Shown here in pieces: positions 1 to 11,933 of a stretch of 64,000 nucleotides of DNA (the stretch's first letter is position 1; the number at the start of each line of letters is the position of its first letter). Both the position numbers and the translations under genes were made by a program. The notes beneath the pieces were generated by a model. It searched no databases. It saw nothing but the letters and a program-made list of their open reading frames with translations, and was not told the origin of the DNA. The stretch is from assembly GCF_020524325.1 (NCBI RefSeq), contig NZ_JAIVKY010000002.1, positions 248,001 through 312,000 of the forward strand, given 5' to 3'. Origin of the DNA: Sutcliffiella horikoshii (GTDB lineage: Bacteria; Bacillota; Bacilli; Bacillales; Bacillaceae_I).

Positions 1-1179
1 TTGGTCTGGTGCTTCTTTGTAGATTTCTTCTGGGATGACTTCTAACACTTCGTCTTCAAAAGTGGAAGCATATTCTTTTGCCAGTTGATCAGAAAGTGCA
101 ATTAGGCGATGAACTCGTTCATTTTTCACTTCTTCATCCACTTGGTCCGTCATTCTTGCAGCTGGTGTTCCTGTACGCTTGGAATAAGGGAATACATGCA
201 GCTCGGAAAATTTATGTTCTTTTATGAAGTTGTAAGTTTCCAAGAACTCTTCTTCTGTTTCACCAGGGAATCCAACGATGACATCAGAAGTAATCGCAAG
301 TCCAGGTAAAGCTTCTTTCAATCGGTCCAAACGCTCTGCGAAGAATTCCATCGTATATTTACGACGCATTCTTTTCAAAACAGTGTTGGAAGCGGATTGG
401 ATTGGAATATGCAAATGACGGACAATTTTATCGGAATTGTTCAGTACTTCAATAACCTCATCCGTGATTTGGCTCGCTTCAATGGAGGAGATACGGATAC
501 GCTTTAAGCCTTTTACTTTTTCATCCAATTCACGAAGAAGCATGGCAAAGTTGTAATCCTTCATGTCTTCGCCATAACCGCCGGTGTGAATTCCAGTCAA
601 CACAATTTCTTTATATCCTGCATCAACTAATTGTTGTGCTTGTGTGACAACTTCTTGCGGATCACGGGAACGCATTAGTCCTCGAGCCCAAGGGATGATA
701 CAGAAAGTACAGAAATTATTGCAACCTTCCTGAATCTTTAAGGAAGCACGTGTGCGGTCCGTAAATGCCGGTACGTCCAACTCTTCATAGACACGAGCCT
801 TCATGATGTTTCCTACGCCATTAATTGGTTGGCGCTCTTGTTTGAACTGCTCGATATACTCAAGCATTTTCACGCGGTCCTGTGTTCCTACAACTACATC
901 GACTCCAGGAATCGCCATGATTTCTGCAGGAGAAGTTTGTGCGTAACATCCAGTTACACAAATAACAGCGTCAGGATTTTTACGGATCGCACGACGGATC
1001 ACCTGACGACTCTTTTTATCTCCTGTATTTGTAACGGTACAGGTATTGATGACATACACATCTGCCGTACCTTCGAATTCTGTACGTTCATAATTATTTG
1101 CTTTGAAAAGCTGCCAGATCGCTTCTGTTTCATAATGGTTCACTTTACACCCTAGTGTGTGAAAGGCAACAGTTGGCAT
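1..1179 (-). CDS. mtaB: MtaB, tRNA t6A37 methylthiotransferase (3' end outside window)
   Basis: Radical-SAM enzyme (B. subtilis YqeV) that adds a methylthio group to t6A37 of tRNAs, giving ms2t6A. The ATG at 1179 follows a GAGGTGG site and starts MPTVAFHTLGCKVN, the N-terminal methylthiotransferase signature. The domain CNNFCTFC, the CxxxCxxC motif binding the radical-SAM [4Fe-4S] cluster, lies near residues 150-160. 393 codons are visible and the frame stays open to base 1, so the C-terminal TRAM region is missing only because of the window edge. It lies directly downstream of rsmE and prmA, as in B. subtilis. Confidence 0.93.
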   Translation of the reverse strand, partial: MPTVAFHTLGCKVNHYETEAIWQLFKANNYERTEFEGTADVYVINTCTVTNTGDKKSRQVIRRAIRKNPDAVICVTGCYAQTSPAEIMAIPGVDVVVGTQDRVKMLEYIEQFKQERQPINGVGNIMKARVYEELDVPAFTDRTRASLKIQEGCNNFCTFCIIPWARGLMRSRDPQEVVTQAQQLVDAGYKEIVLTGIHTGGYGEDMKDYNFAMLLRELDEKVKGLKRIRISSIEASQITDEVIEVLNNSDKIVRHLHIPIQSASNTVLKRMRRKYTMEFFAERLDRLKEALPGLAITSDVIVGFPGETEEEFLETYNFIKEHKFSELHVFPYSKRTGTPAARMTDQVDEEVKNERVHRLIALSDQLAKEYASTFEDEVLEVIPEEIYKEAPDQ

Positions 1180-1189
1180 GTTTTCCACC

Positions 1190-1951
1190 TCACATTAATT
1201 CAAAATGATACGAAATCGCGGCAAGCACATAAAGCGGTGCCGTTTCCGTTCTTAATATTCTTGGCCCAAGCGCGCAAGGAACAAAGCCATGTTCCACCAA
1301 TTTATCGACCTCTTTTTCGGTGAGGCCTCCTTCAGGACCGAACACACAAAGAATCGATTCCCCTTGCTTCATGCTTTTTAGGGTGTTTGCAAATGCAGAA
1401 CTTTCCCCATCCTTTGCACTCTCTTCATAGGCGACAATTTTATAGGTATAGTCTTTGCTCTTCTCTATAAGTTTGGCTAGTGTAGCAGGTTCCTCTACTA
1501 CTGGCACCATCGAACGATGAGACTGCTCCGCTGCTTCCTTGGCAATCTTATTCCAACGTTCTACTTTCTTTCGGCCCTTCTTTTCGTCCCACTTTACAAT
1601 CGAACGAGCAGCATTAAAAGGGATAAACGACTCTGCTCCGAGTTCTGTTCCCTTTTGTATTACTAACTCCAATTTATCCCCTTTAGGCAACCCGTTCGCA
1701 ATCGTAACACGAACCGGAATTTCCGTTTCAGCCTTTATCCATTCTACAATATCTGTTACTACCATATCATTGGTAATTTCAGCAATTTTGCAAAGAGCTG
1801 TTTGCCTAGTTTCCGAACAGCTGCATAGGAGTTGATCGTCCTCGTTCATCCTCATAACCCGTGTGATATGATGAACATCTTCACCTGTTATGGTGATGGA
1901 TGATTCATCTATTTGATTGGAGTTAACAAAATAACGTTGCACGATCTTCAA
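1190..1951 (-). CDS. rsmE: RsmE, 16S rRNA m3U1498 methyltransferase
   Basis: SPOUT-fold methyltransferase that N3-methylates U1498 of 16S rRNA in the assembled small subunit. The 253-residue protein has the usual family length. The SAM-binding trefoil-knot motifs are visible: GPEGG at residues 205-209 and LGPRILRTETAP at 228-239; the N-terminal PUA-like part contains VHHITRVMR around residues 26-34. The ATG at 1951 is 6 bp after the prmA stop, so the two are co-transcribed and probably translationally coupled. Nothing unusual seen. Confidence 0.95.
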   Translation of the reverse strand: MKIVQRYFVNSNQIDESSITITGEDVHHITRVMRMNEDDQLLCSCSETRQTALCKIAEITNDMVVTDIVEWIKAETEIPVRVTIANGLPKGDKLELVIQKGTELGAESFIPFNAARSIVKWDEKKGRKKVERWNKIAKEAAEQSHRSMVPVVEEPATLAKLIEKSKDYTYKIVAYEESAKDGESSAFANTLKSMKQGESILCVFGPEGGLTEKEVDKLVEHGFVPCALGPRILRTETAPLYVLAAISYHFELM

Positions 1952-1957
1952 CCTCGC

Positions 1958-2899
1958 TTATTCTTCTTTTTTGGCGATAAATGCTACCCAGTCTTCCATC
2001 ATCATCGTTTCTTCAATCTTGAAACCTGATTTGATGAGGGCGTCTTTTACTTCTTGTTTTTTCATGCTGATGATTCCAGAAGAAATGAATGTCCCTCCGT
2101 TTTCCAACACGCGATACACATCATCGGTAAAACGGACGATAACTTCTGCCAAAATATTGGCAACCACCACGTCAACTGGGCCTTCTACATTTTTAAGCAA
2201 GTTGTTCTGTTTCACCGTCACTGTTGGATGTACTTTGTTGAGTTTGATATTAAGTTTAGCAGACTCCACTGCTACATCATCCAAATCCAGAGCAAGTACT
2301 TCCTTTGCATCTAGCATGGCTGCTGCAATACTTAAAACTCCAGAACCTGTACCTACATCAATGACTTTATCTTGAGGCTTGACCGTTCTTTCAATTGCTT
2401 GAATACAAAGCACTGTTGTTGGATGGGTACCTGTACCGAATGCCATTCCCGGGTCAAGTTCAATAATCTTTTCATCGGAGCTAACTGGTTCATACGTTTC
2501 CCAAGTTGGAACGATTGTGAACTTCTCAGAAATTTTCACAGGGTTGTAATATTTTTTCCATGCAGTTGCCCATTCTTCTTCGTTCACTTCACTGATGGAG
2601 ATGTTGTTCAACCCTAGGTCGATATCATAGACCAAAAGATTATTGATTGCATCCTTTATACCTTCCACTGTTTCCCCTAAAAAGCTGTTCACAGGAAGGT
2701 AAGCTTTCATTACAACGCCTTCTTCTGGGTAATCATCTGGATTGAGTTGGTATATCTCTCCGAATTGATCTTCTCTTTCCTTAGTAAGTTCGAATGGATC
2801 CTCTATAACCACTCCACTAGCGCCTGCCTCATGAAGAATATGGGATATTGGTTCCACCGCCTCATTTGTTGTATGGATACTAATTTCTGACCATTTCAT
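1958..2899 (-). CDS. prmA: PrmA, ribosomal protein L11 methyltransferase
   Basis: Class I SAM-dependent methyltransferase that methylates ribosomal protein L11. I place the start at the ATG at 2899 ([11 protein letters not shown]), nine bases after a GGAG; an upstream in-frame TTG at 2914 would begin inside that site. This gives 313 residues, close to known PrmA. Motifs include [12 protein letters not shown] in the linker and [15 protein letters not shown] (SAM motif I) in the C-terminal half, followed by NILAEVI (motif IV). It sits between dnaJ and rsmE, the conserved Bacillus order. Confidence 0.95.
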   Translation of the reverse strand: MKWSEISIHTTNEAVEPISHILHEAGASGVVIEDPFELTKEREDQFGEIYQLNPDDYPEEGVVMKAYLPVNSFLGETVEGIKDAINNLLVYDIDLGLNNISISEVNEEEWATAWKKYYNPVKISEKFTIVPTWETYEPVSSDEKIIELDPGMAFGTGTHPTTVLCIQAIERTVKPQDKVIDVGTGSGVLSIAAAMLDAKEVLALDLDDVAVESAKLNIKLNKVHPTVTVKQNNLLKNVEGPVDVVVANILAEVIVRFTDDVYRVLENGGTFISSGIISMKKQEVKDALIKSGFKIEETMMMEDWVAFIAKKEE

Positions 2900-2944
2900 A
2901 CATACCAACTCCAATCCTAGCTTACTGAAAGCTATTGATACTTT

Positions 2945-4072
2945 TTATTCACCTTTTAGGACACGTTTCACTTTTGAGAAAAAGCTATCTTCTTGTTCGT
3001 CCGGAGCTTGCCCGCTAGTTTCTGCAAATTCACGGATTAATTGTTTCTGTTTTTCTGAAAGTTTTGTAGGGGTGATCACTCTGATCTTGATGTGTTGATC
3101 CCCTTGACCATAACCACGAACATTGGCAATTCCCTTTCCTTTTAAGCGGAAGTTAGTGCCAGTTTGTGTTCCAGCCGGTACTTTTAGCTTCACTTTACCA
3201 TGCAGCGTTGGAACTTCTACTTCATCCCCAAGTGCTGCTTGTGCAAATGTAATCGGCATTTCGCAGTATACATCATCGCCGTCACGCTCGAAGAATTCGT
3301 GTCTGCGTACATGGAATACTACATATAAGTCTCCAGCAGGTCCGCCGTTCACTCCAGCTTCCCCTTTACCTGCTACGCGCAATTGTTGTCCTTCGTCCAC
3401 ACCAGCAGGTATGTTGACTTTAATGGTATTGCGTTTTTTCACACGGCCCGCACCATGACATGTTGTACATTTGTTAGGGATGGATTTCCCGGAGCCGTTA
3501 CATTTCGAACAGGTTCTTCTGTTAACAATTCGACCGAATGGCGTGTTCTGTTCTACGCTCTCTTGTCCAGTTCCACGACATTGAGAACATGTTTCCACTT
3601 TTGTACCAGGTTTAGCGCCTGTTCCTGAACATGTATCACATGTTTCTTCCACAGGGATTTCAATGGTTGTTTCTTTTCCGAATGCTGCTTCTTCAAAAGA
3701 AAGCGTCATTGTATATTGAAGATCTGCCCCTTGTCTTGGAGCGTTTGGATCACGACGTCTACGTCCGCCGCCTTGACCGCCGAAAAATGTTTCAAAGATA
3801 TCTTCAAAGCCGAAGCCGCCGTCAAATCCACCACCGCCTCCGAATCCTTGGTTAGGATCAGTATGTCCAAATTGGTCATAGTGCGCTTTCTTTTGGTCGT
3901 CACTTAGTACTTCGTAAGCTTCTTTGATTTCTTTAAATTTGTCCGCTGCATCGTCTGCTTTATTGATGTCCGGATGGTATTGTTTGGATAGCTTTCTGTA
4001 AGCTTTCTTTATTTCATCTTTCGACGCGCTTTTACTGACGCCAAGCACTTCATAGTAATCGCGTTTACTCAT
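2945..4072 (-). CDS. dnaJ: DnaJ (Hsp40) co-chaperone
   Basis: Stimulates DnaK ATPase and delivers unfolded substrates. All class A DnaJ parts are present in 375 residues: the J domain (1-70) with the HPD motif at 33-35, a Gly/Phe-rich linker (about 75-110) and four CxxCxGxG zinc motifs ([32 protein letters not shown]) at about 144-220, then the C-terminal substrate domains. It is separated from dnaK by a terminator and a 130-bp repeat, but has its own sigma-A-like promoter, so it may be partly uncoupled from the hrcA promoter. Confidence 0.98.
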   Translation of the reverse strand: MSKRDYYEVLGVSKSASKDEIKKAYRKLSKQYHPDINKADDAADKFKEIKEAYEVLSDDQKKAHYDQFGHTDPNQGFGGGGGFDGGFGFEDIFETFFGGQGGGRRRRDPNAPRQGADLQYTMTLSFEEAAFGKETTIEIPVEETCDTCSGTGAKPGTKVETCSQCRGTGQESVEQNTPFGRIVNRRTCSKCNGSGKSIPNKCTTCHGAGRVKKRNTIKVNIPAGVDEGQQLRVAGKGEAGVNGGPAGDLYVVFHVRRHEFFERDGDDVYCEMPITFAQAALGDEVEVPTLHGKVKLKVPAGTQTGTNFRLKGKGIANVRGYGQGDQHIKIRVITPTKLSEKQKQLIREFAETSGQAPDEQEDSFFSKVKRVLKGE

Positions 4073-4107
4073 TAAATACCCACTCCCGTTTCATTCACAT
4101 AAAGGTT

Positions 4108-4137
4108 ATTGTATCACCTGAAAGAGGGAAAAAGCAA
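4108..4137 (-). promoter_or_regulatory. Putative sigma-A promoter of dnaJ
   Basis: Read on the minus strand, TTGCTT (4137-4132) and TACAAT (4113-4108) are separated by 18 bp, 36 bp upstream of the dnaJ ATG. An internal promoter for dnaJ would explain how it is expressed past the dnaK terminator and repeat. Seen by eye only; no transcript data. Confidence 0.5.
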
Positions 4138-4174
4138 TAAAAGTTATGGCTCTTACCCTCTGTCTGGTTGTTCT

Positions 4175-4304
4175 CCTTGTTGCCTTTCGTTCCAGATGTT
4201 CGCTTTCCTAGGGGCGGTGCTTGAGCCTCCTCACTTCGTTGCGGGGTCTCAAGCTACCGCTATCTCCCTCAGGAGTCTCACATCTTGCACTACAGGCAAC
4301 AAGG
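4175..4304. repeat. Dispersed palindromic element, copy 1 (dnaK-dnaJ gap)
   Basis: 130-bp member of the repeat family described in the findings. Its ends form a perfect 11-bp inverted repeat, CCTTGTTGCCT / AGGCAACAAGG. A second paired arm is AGATGT / ACATCT, and the core carries TTGAGCCTCCTC and GGGGTCTCAA. It has no coding capacity. Confidence 0.85.
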
Positions 4305-4320
4305 GGTTATCCCATTACAT

Positions 4321-4358
4321 AAAAAGAAAGCCAAAGCCATGGCTTCGACTTTCTTTTT
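4321..4358 (-). terminator. Intrinsic terminator after dnaK
   Basis: An inverted repeat with arms of AAAGAAAG...AAGCC and GGCTT...CTTTCTTTTT forms a long stem ending in a T-run, 32 bp past the dnaK stop on the minus strand. It would attenuate transcription between dnaK and dnaJ. Confidence 0.75.
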
Positions 4359-4389
4359 ATCTTTATCAGAAAAGCCCTAGGACTTTATC

Positions 4390-6400
<2,011 letters not shown>

Positions 6401-6402
6401 AG

Positions 6403-6960
6403 TTATTGCTTTACTTTTACCATAGATGGTCGGATGACGCGGTCTTTTAGCTTATACCCTTTTTGGAACTCTTCCAAAACGGTGTTGGATTCTGCATCTC
6501 CCTCTTCCACCTGCATGACTGCTTGGTGTAGGTGTGGATCGAATGACTGTCCAACTGCTTCGATGGATTCTAATCCTTCTGATTTAAGTGCTTCCACTAA
6601 TTGACGGTGCACCATTTCCATGCCTTGTAAAAATGTTTTGATTTTCTCATCCTCTGATTCTACTTTAAGCGCACGCTCAAAGTTATCAAGAGCAGGAAGT
6701 ATATCTGTAACAAGATTTTGTGCACGGTATTTCTGTGCAGCCTCTTGGTCAAGTCTCACACGACGACGGTAGTTATCAAAATCCGCTTGTAAGCGAAGTA
6801 GGCGGTTTTCCGACTCCTCAAGCTTAGCTTCTAATTTAGAAATTTTTTGTTGTTCTGCAGAAACTTCTACTTCTTCAACTGTTTCCGTCGTTTCTTCTGT
6901 TTCCTCTGTTGATACTTCTTCATTTTCAACTGTTGCTTGTTCGTTGTTCTCGTTTACCAA
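6403..6960 (-). CDS. grpE: GrpE, nucleotide exchange factor for DnaK
   Basis: Releases ADP from DnaK. No ATG exists near the correct N-terminus: the best start is a TTG at 6960, six bases after a perfect GGGAGGTG; the ATG further upstream at 7032 lies far outside the family length. This gives 185 residues, the normal size. An acidic disordered N-terminus (about 1-45, rich in Glu and Thr) leads into the long coiled coil ([20 protein letters not shown]), then the conserved [18 protein letters not shown] and [10 protein letters not shown] segments of the beta domain. The TTG start may keep GrpE low relative to DnaK. Confidence 0.95.
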   Translation of the reverse strand: MVNENNEQATVENEEVSTEETEETTETVEEVEVSAEQQKISKLEAKLEESENRLLRLQADFDNYRRRVRLDQEAAQKYRAQNLVTDILPALDNFERALKVESEDEKIKTFLQGMEMVHRQLVEALKSEGLESIEAVGQSFDPHLHQAVMQVEEGDAESNTVLEEFQKGYKLKDRVIRPSMVKVKQ

Positions 6961-7053
6961 TGGTTTCACCTCCCTTAAAGTGTAAAAAACATGATGTTTT
7001 TGCATGGTGATAGGACGGAGCAAGAACTCCATCCCCTAACAATATTTCCATGC

Positions 7054-8085
7054 TCAGTCTTTTTGATACAGTTTATTGACCGCCTGTGAAAGGTCGGAAC
7101 TGACAAGTTGCAAGAGACTGACGACACGGGAATATTCCATTCTGGTTGGACCGAGCAATGCGATGGTTCCAAGCTGTTCTGGTCCGATGGAATAACTTGC
7201 TGAAATAATACTGCAGCCCTCCATACCAGGAATGTTATTTTCACTACCTATCTTTATATGGATGCCAGCTTCTTTAGCACGAATATGCTGAGACAGGTCC
7301 TTGCCTTGGTCTATTAGTAACATCAATGAACGAATCTTGTTGATATCATTGAATTCGGGTTGGGCAAGCATGTTCGTCTTGCCACCAAAAAACACTTTAT
7401 CCTTTTCCTCCATATAGAGAGTAGAACTCAAGGATTGCAGTATATTTTCGTAGTTCCCAATATGAGACCTTAACAGAGTTGCCACTTCTTTGTAAAGCTT
7501 ATTGATAAGCTCTGAGAGGGGCACTCCGACTAAACGTTCATTTAAGATGTTGACCATTTTTTGTATATCAGATGAGTCCATGGTGGCAGGAAAAGAAAAC
7601 ATTCGGTTTTCCACATGGCCGGTATCCGTTACAATGATGGCAACTGCCTGTTCCGCATTTATCGGGATGATTTGCAGGTTTTTAAGCCTATGATCCCTTA
7701 CACCAGGTCCAAGGACAATGGATGTGTATTTAGTCAAATCAGAAAGAATTTGCGCTGATTTTTGAACAGTTTTCTCTAATTCATATATTTGCTCGCGAAA
7801 GATGGATTTAATTTCAAAAACATCCCTCTTTGTCAGCCTTTCGGGAGAAAGCAGGTGATCGACATAATAGCGATACCCTTTTTCTGACGGAACTCTTCCT
7901 GAGGAAGTATGTGTCTTTTCAATAAATCCTAAATCCTCCAAATCTGCCATCTCATTTCGGATAGTGGCTGAACTGAACGAAATTTCATCTTTCTTCGAGA
8001 GCGTTCTGGAGCCAACAGGTTGTGCAGATCGGATAAAGTCGTCAATTATAACTTGCAAGACTAACAACTGTCGTTCTGTAAGCAC
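7054..8085 (-). CDS. hrcA: HrcA, heat-inducible transcription repressor
   Basis: Repressor of class I heat-shock genes that binds CIRCE and is kept active by GroEL. First gene of hrcA-grpE-dnaK(-dnaJ). The start is a GTG at 8085 seven bases after AGAGGTG. The N-terminal winged helix (residues 1-70, with [37 protein letters not shown] split over two segments) is followed by the GAF-like dimerisation domain; 343 residues, the usual length. The CIRCE operator lies 16 bp upstream, so it is autoregulated. Confidence 0.97.
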   Translation of the reverse strand: MLTERQLLVLQVIIDDFIRSAQPVGSRTLSKKDEISFSSATIRNEMADLEDLGFIEKTHTSSGRVPSEKGYRYYVDHLLSPERLTKRDVFEIKSIFREQIYELEKTVQKSAQILSDLTKYTSIVLGPGVRDHRLKNLQIIPINAEQAVAIIVTDTGHVENRMFSFPATMDSSDIQKMVNILNERLVGVPLSELINKLYKEVATLLRSHIGNYENILQSLSSTLYMEEKDKVFFGGKTNMLAQPEFNDINKIRSLMLLIDQGKDLSQHIRAKEAGIHIKIGSENNIPGMEGCSIISASYSIGPEQLGTIALLGPTRMEYSRVVSLLQLVSSDLSQAVNKLYQKD

Positions 8086-8100
8086 TCAGCATCACCTCTG

Positions 8101-8127
8101 TTAGCACTCCTATTCATCGAGTGCTAA
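8101..8127 (-). promoter_or_regulatory. CIRCE operator (HrcA binding site)
   Basis: TTAGCACTC, nine bases, GAGTGCTAA: an exact match to the CIRCE consensus. It sits between the putative promoter and the hrcA GTG and controls the whole hrcA operon. It is the only CIRCE seen in the window. Confidence 0.97.
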
Positions 8128-8137
8128 TTCTATAAAT

Positions 8138-8166
8138 AAATTACCAAATACCTATTCACATGTCAA
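8138..8166 (-). promoter_or_regulatory. Putative sigma-A promoter of the hrcA operon
   Basis: A perfect -35 TTGACA (8166-8161, minus strand) is followed 17 bp later by TAATTT (8143-8138), with CIRCE just downstream. The -10 is weak; TATAGA a few bases further is an alternative. The -35 directly abuts the hemW stop codon. Confidence 0.5.
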
Positions 8167-9306
8167 TCAGATCGCACCAATAAAAGCTTGAAAAACTTCA
8201 TTACCAAGAAATTTTCCTTTTCTCGTCAGACGAATATGATCGTTATCATGTTCTAGAAGACCTTTTTCAAGATTTTCAGCAATTGGAGCTTGGAAGATGG
8301 TCAGCAGATTTTCTTGAAACTTTCTATAAAATGTTGAGCAAGAGACTCCCTGATTTTTTCTAAGCCCTAGGAACATTTCTTCTTCCATTTTTTCTGTCTT
8401 CGTTACCGTATGTTCTTCTTTATAAGGAAACATCGTTTCTTCTATTGCGTCCATATACTTTTTCAACGGCCCGTGGTTAGCAATTCGCACACCATCTAGA
8501 TATCCGTGTGCCCCCGCTCCGATGCCATAATAGGACTCATTGTCCCAATACGTAAGATTATGTTTGCTTTCAAAGCCCGTTTTTGCAAAGTTGGATATTT
8601 CGTATTGCTGATAGCCGTTTTTCGCCATCTCATCCAATAACACCTCATACATTTCCGCTTCTTCTTCTTGAGTCGGTAAAGGGAGCTTACCTTTGTTCAT
8701 GAGATTATAAAAAACCGTTTTTGGTTCAATAATTAAGGAATAGGCAGAATAGTGTTCCATCTCTAAGGAAAAAGCTGTGTGCAAGGTGTCCTTGAAGTCA
8801 GCCACTGTTTGATCTGGAAGGCTATAAATTAAATCGATGCTGATGTTTTCAAATCCAGCTTCTCTCGCATGTTCGAGGGACTTAAAGACATCTGCTTTTC
8901 TATGAGACCTACCAATTCTTTTCAAAAGGTCATCATTAAAGCTTTGCACACCAAAACTAAGCCTGTTGACCCCGCCTTCTTTTAGTAGGCGAAGTTTTTC
9001 GAGTGAAAGGTCACCAGGATTGGCTTCAAATGTGTACTCCATTTCTGGTTTAACCGGAAAATGCCTCTGAACTGAATCTAGCAAGTAGGCTAGTTGCTTT
9101 TCATTTAATGCAGTAGGCGTTCCCCCGCCAACAAAAATGGTTTGAAGAGCTGTAGCAGGGTGTTTTTCTAACGTATTCTTCATTTCTGTTTCCATATATG
9201 CCAAGTATTCATCAACTGGTTGGTTTTTTAGGAATACTTTGTTGAAATCACAATAGTGACAAATGTGTTCACAAAATGGGATATGGATATAGGCTGATTT
9301 AATCAT
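8167..9306 (-). CDS. hemW: HemW, heme chaperone (radical-SAM, HemN-like)
   Basis: HemN-related radical-SAM protein; family members of this type bind heme and deliver it to respiratory enzymes and lack coproporphyrinogen oxidase activity. Start chosen at the ATG at 9306 (MIKSAYIHIPFC), matching the conserved N-terminus; the RBS is weak. The cluster motif CEHICHYC is at residues 12-19 (CxxxCxxC), followed by the SAM-binding FVGGGTPTAL and the HemN C-terminal winged-helix region. The 379-residue length is normal. It follows lepA after a terminator and precedes hrcA, as in B. subtilis. Confidence 0.93.
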   Translation of the reverse strand: MIKSAYIHIPFCEHICHYCDFNKVFLKNQPVDEYLAYMETEMKNTLEKHPATALQTIFVGGGTPTALNEKQLAYLLDSVQRHFPVKPEMEYTFEANPGDLSLEKLRLLKEGGVNRLSFGVQSFNDDLLKRIGRSHRKADVFKSLEHAREAGFENISIDLIYSLPDQTVADFKDTLHTAFSLEMEHYSAYSLIIEPKTVFYNLMNKGKLPLPTQEEEAEMYEVLLDEMAKNGYQQYEISNFAKTGFESKHNLTYWDNESYYGIGAGAHGYLDGVRIANHGPLKKYMDAIEETMFPYKEEHTVTKTEKMEEEMFLGLRKNQGVSCSTFYRKFQENLLTIFQAPIAENLEKGLLEHDNDHIRLTRKGKFLGNEVFQAFIGAI

Positions 9307-9369
9307 AAGATCACACTTTCGTTTGTTTACTTCGTACCTTTTAGCATAACACATGTGGCGCATGTATGA

Positions 9370-9401
9370 AAAAATACCGCAGAATGAGCTGCGGTATTTT
9401 T
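9370..9401 (-). terminator. Intrinsic terminator after lepA
   Basis: Perfect 13-bp stem, AAAAATACCGCAG / CTGCGGTATTTTT, with a 6-nt loop, starting 5 bp past the lepA stop. The symmetrical A/T tails could make it work in both directions. Confidence 0.9.
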
Positions 9402-9405
9402 CTTA

Positions 9406-11241
9406 TTATTTTTTGTTGGCGTTGTCATCCATTTTCAAGACAGCCATAAATGCTTCTTGCGGTACTTCTACAGAACCAACTTGCTTCATGCGTTTTTTAC
9501 CTTCTTTTTGCTTATCTAAAAGCTTACGTTTACGAGAGATATCTCCTCCGTAACATTTTGCAAGAACGTTTTTACGCATCGCTTTAATGTTTGACCTTGC
9601 AACAACTTTCTGACCAATTGTCGCTTGGATTGGTACTTCGAATTGCTGTCTTGGAATAAGTTCCTTTAGTTTTTCCACAATGATTTTTCCACGCTCATAA
9701 GCAGAATCGCGGTGAACGATAAAGGAAAGGGCATCGACTTTCTCAGCGTTAAGCAGGATGTCCATTTTAACAAGGTGTGAAGGTTTGTAACCAATTAGTT
9801 CATAATCAAATGATGCATAACCTTTTGTATTGGATTTCAATGCATCGAAGAAATCATAAACAATTTCCGCTAATGGAATTTCATAAATAACGCTCACGCG
9901 AATATCATCAAGATACTGCATATCAATAAAGTTTCCGCGCTTCTCCTGGCACAGTTCCATAACTGCTCCAACATAATCATTCGGCACCATGATCGTAGCT
10001 TTTACATAAGGCTCTTCTACACGATCGATTGTCTGAGGATCTGGCATGTTAGACGGGTTGTCCACACGCAATTCCTCCCCATCAGTCAAATGTACATGAT
10101 AGATAACGGAAGGTGCTGTTGTAATCAAATCAATATTGAATTCACGCTCAATACGCTCTTGGATGATTTCCATATGAAGCAATCCTAGAAAACCACAACG
10201 GAAACCAAAGCCTAATGCTTGTGACGTTTCCGGCTCATATTGAAGCGCTGAGTCGTTAAGTTCAAGCTTTTCAAGGGCTTCACGCAAATCATTGAATTTT
10301 GCTGAGTCGATTGGATATAGTCCACAGAATACCATCGGGTTGAGTTTGCGGTAACCAGGAAGAGGTTCCACAGCTCTATTTTTCGCATGTGTGATCGTAT
10401 CACCAACACGAGTGTCTCCAACATTTTTGATGGATGCAGACAGGAAACCAACATCCCCGACTGTCAGCTCTTTAAGTTGAACAGGTTTTGGTGTGAATAC
10501 ACCTACTTCATTCACCTCAAACTCTTTACCTGTAGCCATCATACGAATCTTATCTCCAACTTTGACTGTCCCTTCCACGATACGGATATATGCTACAACT
10601 CCGCGGTATGGATCGAATAAGCTATCGAAAATAAGTGCTTTTAAAGGTGCGTCTGGGTCGCCTTGAGGGGCAGGGATTTTCTCCACTACTTGTTCAAGGA
10701 TTTCACTGATACCAATACCAGCCTTGGCACTTGCCAATACTGCATCCGATGCATCAAGTCCTATTACATCCTCTATTTCTTGACGAACCCTCTCAGGCTC
10801 GGCACTAGGAAGGTCAATTTTGTTGATAACAGGCATGATTTCGAGTTCATTATCAAGTGCCAAATACACATTTGCTAATGTCTGCGCTTCAATTCCTTGT
10901 GCCGCATCCACGACAAGAACCGCTCCTTCACATGCAGCCAAACTTCTGGAAACCTCATATGTAAAATCGACGTGTCCAGGCGTATCAATAAGATGGAAAA
11001 TATATTCTTCACCATCATTTGCTTTATATCGTAATTGAACGGCATTCAATTTAATCGTAATCCCGCGTTCACGTTCAAGGTCCATGGAATCAAGCAATTG
11101 ATTCTTCATTTCCCTTTGAGTCAATGCAGACGTTTTTTCTAAAATACGGTCTGCTAATGTTGATTTCCCATGGTCAATATGGGCGATGATGGAAAAGTTT
11201 CTTATCTTTGATTGTCGTTTTAACCGTTCTTCTCTGTTCAT
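9406..11241 (-). CDS. lepA: LepA (EF-4), ribosome-associated translation GTPase
   Basis: Translational GTPase related to EF-G that acts on stalled or initiating ribosomes. Start at the ATG at 11241 ([16 protein letters not shown]) after GTAGGAGTG; the open frame extends 36 bases further upstream without support. 611 residues. G1 AHIDHGKST (about 20-28), effector RGITIK, G3 DTPGHVDF, G4 NKIDLP and the LepA-specific C-terminal domain ([39 protein letters not shown], in part) are all present. Transcribed after its own promoter region downstream of the spoIIP-yqxA terminator. Confidence 0.98.
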   Translation of the reverse strand: MNREERLKRQSKIRNFSIIAHIDHGKSTLADRILEKTSALTQREMKNQLLDSMDLERERGITIKLNAVQLRYKANDGEEYIFHLIDTPGHVDFTYEVSRSLAACEGAVLVVDAAQGIEAQTLANVYLALDNELEIMPVINKIDLPSAEPERVRQEIEDVIGLDASDAVLASAKAGIGISEILEQVVEKIPAPQGDPDAPLKALIFDSLFDPYRGVVAYIRIVEGTVKVGDKIRMMATGKEFEVNEVGVFTPKPVQLKELTVGDVGFLSASIKNVGDTRVGDTITHAKNRAVEPLPGYRKLNPMVFCGLYPIDSAKFNDLREALEKLELNDSALQYEPETSQALGFGFRCGFLGLLHMEIIQERIEREFNIDLITTAPSVIYHVHLTDGEELRVDNPSNMPDPQTIDRVEEPYVKATIMVPNDYVGAVMELCQEKRGNFIDMQYLDDIRVSVIYEIPLAEIVYDFFDALKSNTKGYASFDYELIGYKPSHLVKMDILLNAEKVDALSFIVHRDSAYERGKIIVEKLKELIPRQQFEVPIQATIGQKVVARSNIKAMRKNVLAKCYGGDISRKRKLLDKQKEGKKRMKQVGSVEVPQEAFMAVLKMDDNANKK

Positions 11242-11346
11242 TATCTGTTTCACTCCTACACTTTCGGCAACGTACACTATTTCTGATTATATCAATACGG
11301 ACAAGAAGATTCAATGATATTTGAAGGGTTTGGGTTTTCACAGATA

Positions 11347-11402
11347 AAAAGAAGCTTCCACCTAGGATATTTGAGGACTCCTAATGGTGGAAGCTTCTTT
11401 TT
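11347..11402 (-). terminator. Terminator of the spoIIP-yqxA transcript
   Basis: Long stem AAAAGAAGCTTCCACC / GGTGGAAGCTTCTTTT with an inner AGGA/TCCT pairing, followed by A/T-rich tails on both sides. It lies between repeat copy 3 and lepA, isolating lepA from the sporulation genes. Confidence 0.8.
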
Positions 11403-11415
11403 TTCATACAACACC

Positions 11416-11542
11416 GCTGTTGATTTGCGCAAATGGCTTCGCTTTCCTAGGGGCACTGCTGGAGCCTCCTCGGCAAGCCTGCGGGGTCTCCACCTAGTGC
11501 TATCTCCCTCAGGAGTCTCCGCCCTTTGCTCCAATCAACAGC
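11416..11542. repeat. Dispersed palindromic element, copy 3
   Basis: 127 bp with perfect 10-bp ends GCTGTTGATT / AATCAACAGC. Core TGGAGCCTCCTCGG and GGGGTCTCCA: here the GAG/CTC arms extend with TG/CA, whereas copies 1, 2 and 10 use TT/AA at the same place. Confidence 0.88.
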
Positions 11543-11557
11543 TTTAGAACTCTAAAA

Positions 11558-11908
11558 TCACCCAGTTTTCTCCTCTACGGTGTCTTGAACTTTGTTGAAG
11601 AGTCCACTCATTAAGCCAGAAACTCCGTCTGCCAGTTTTTTCCCTGCAGATGAGAAAACATTGTAGGCTTTAATGCCTTCTAGTTTTTCTTGTTTCTCTT
11701 TCATATCTTGGGAATCCAGTTGGCGACCCAAGATGGTTCCATTATAGCCTTCTGCCGTTTCCGCTACATGAAATGCTTGTTCTTGAAAGGCGGGATCATC
11801 ATACCCCTTCATTTTCCGCATTCCATCATTGGCCTGTTGCATTCCCAAAAGCACTCCAAGAAATAATACCAGGGAAATGAATAAACACTTTACCATAAAC
11901 CTCTTCAT
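11558..11908 (-). CDS. yqxA: YqxA-like protein (DUF3679)
   Basis: Small protein of 116 residues downstream of spoIIP, matching B. subtilis yqxA in position and character. Residues 8-25 form one hydrophobic segment (CLFISLVLFLGVLLGMQQA), followed by a conserved ANDGMRKMKGYDDPAFQ stretch and a helical, charged C-terminal part facing outside the cell or the intermembrane space. Function unknown; position suggests expression with spoIIP in the sporulation programme. The 25-bp gap to the spoIIP stop indicates an operon. Confidence 0.8.
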   Translation of the reverse strand: MKRFMVKCLFISLVLFLGVLLGMQQANDGMRKMKGYDDPAFQEQAFHVAETAEGYNGTILGRQLDSQDMKEKQEKLEGIKAYNVFSSAGKKLADGVSGLMSGLFNKVQDTVEEKTG

Positions 11909-11933
11909 CGCACTTTCAGCTCCTGTCTATTTA

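Noticed and set aside
11292-11547. Open frames on both strands between lepA and yqxA
   Set aside because: They fall on a terminator and repeat copy 3, with no RBS and no homology that I recognise.
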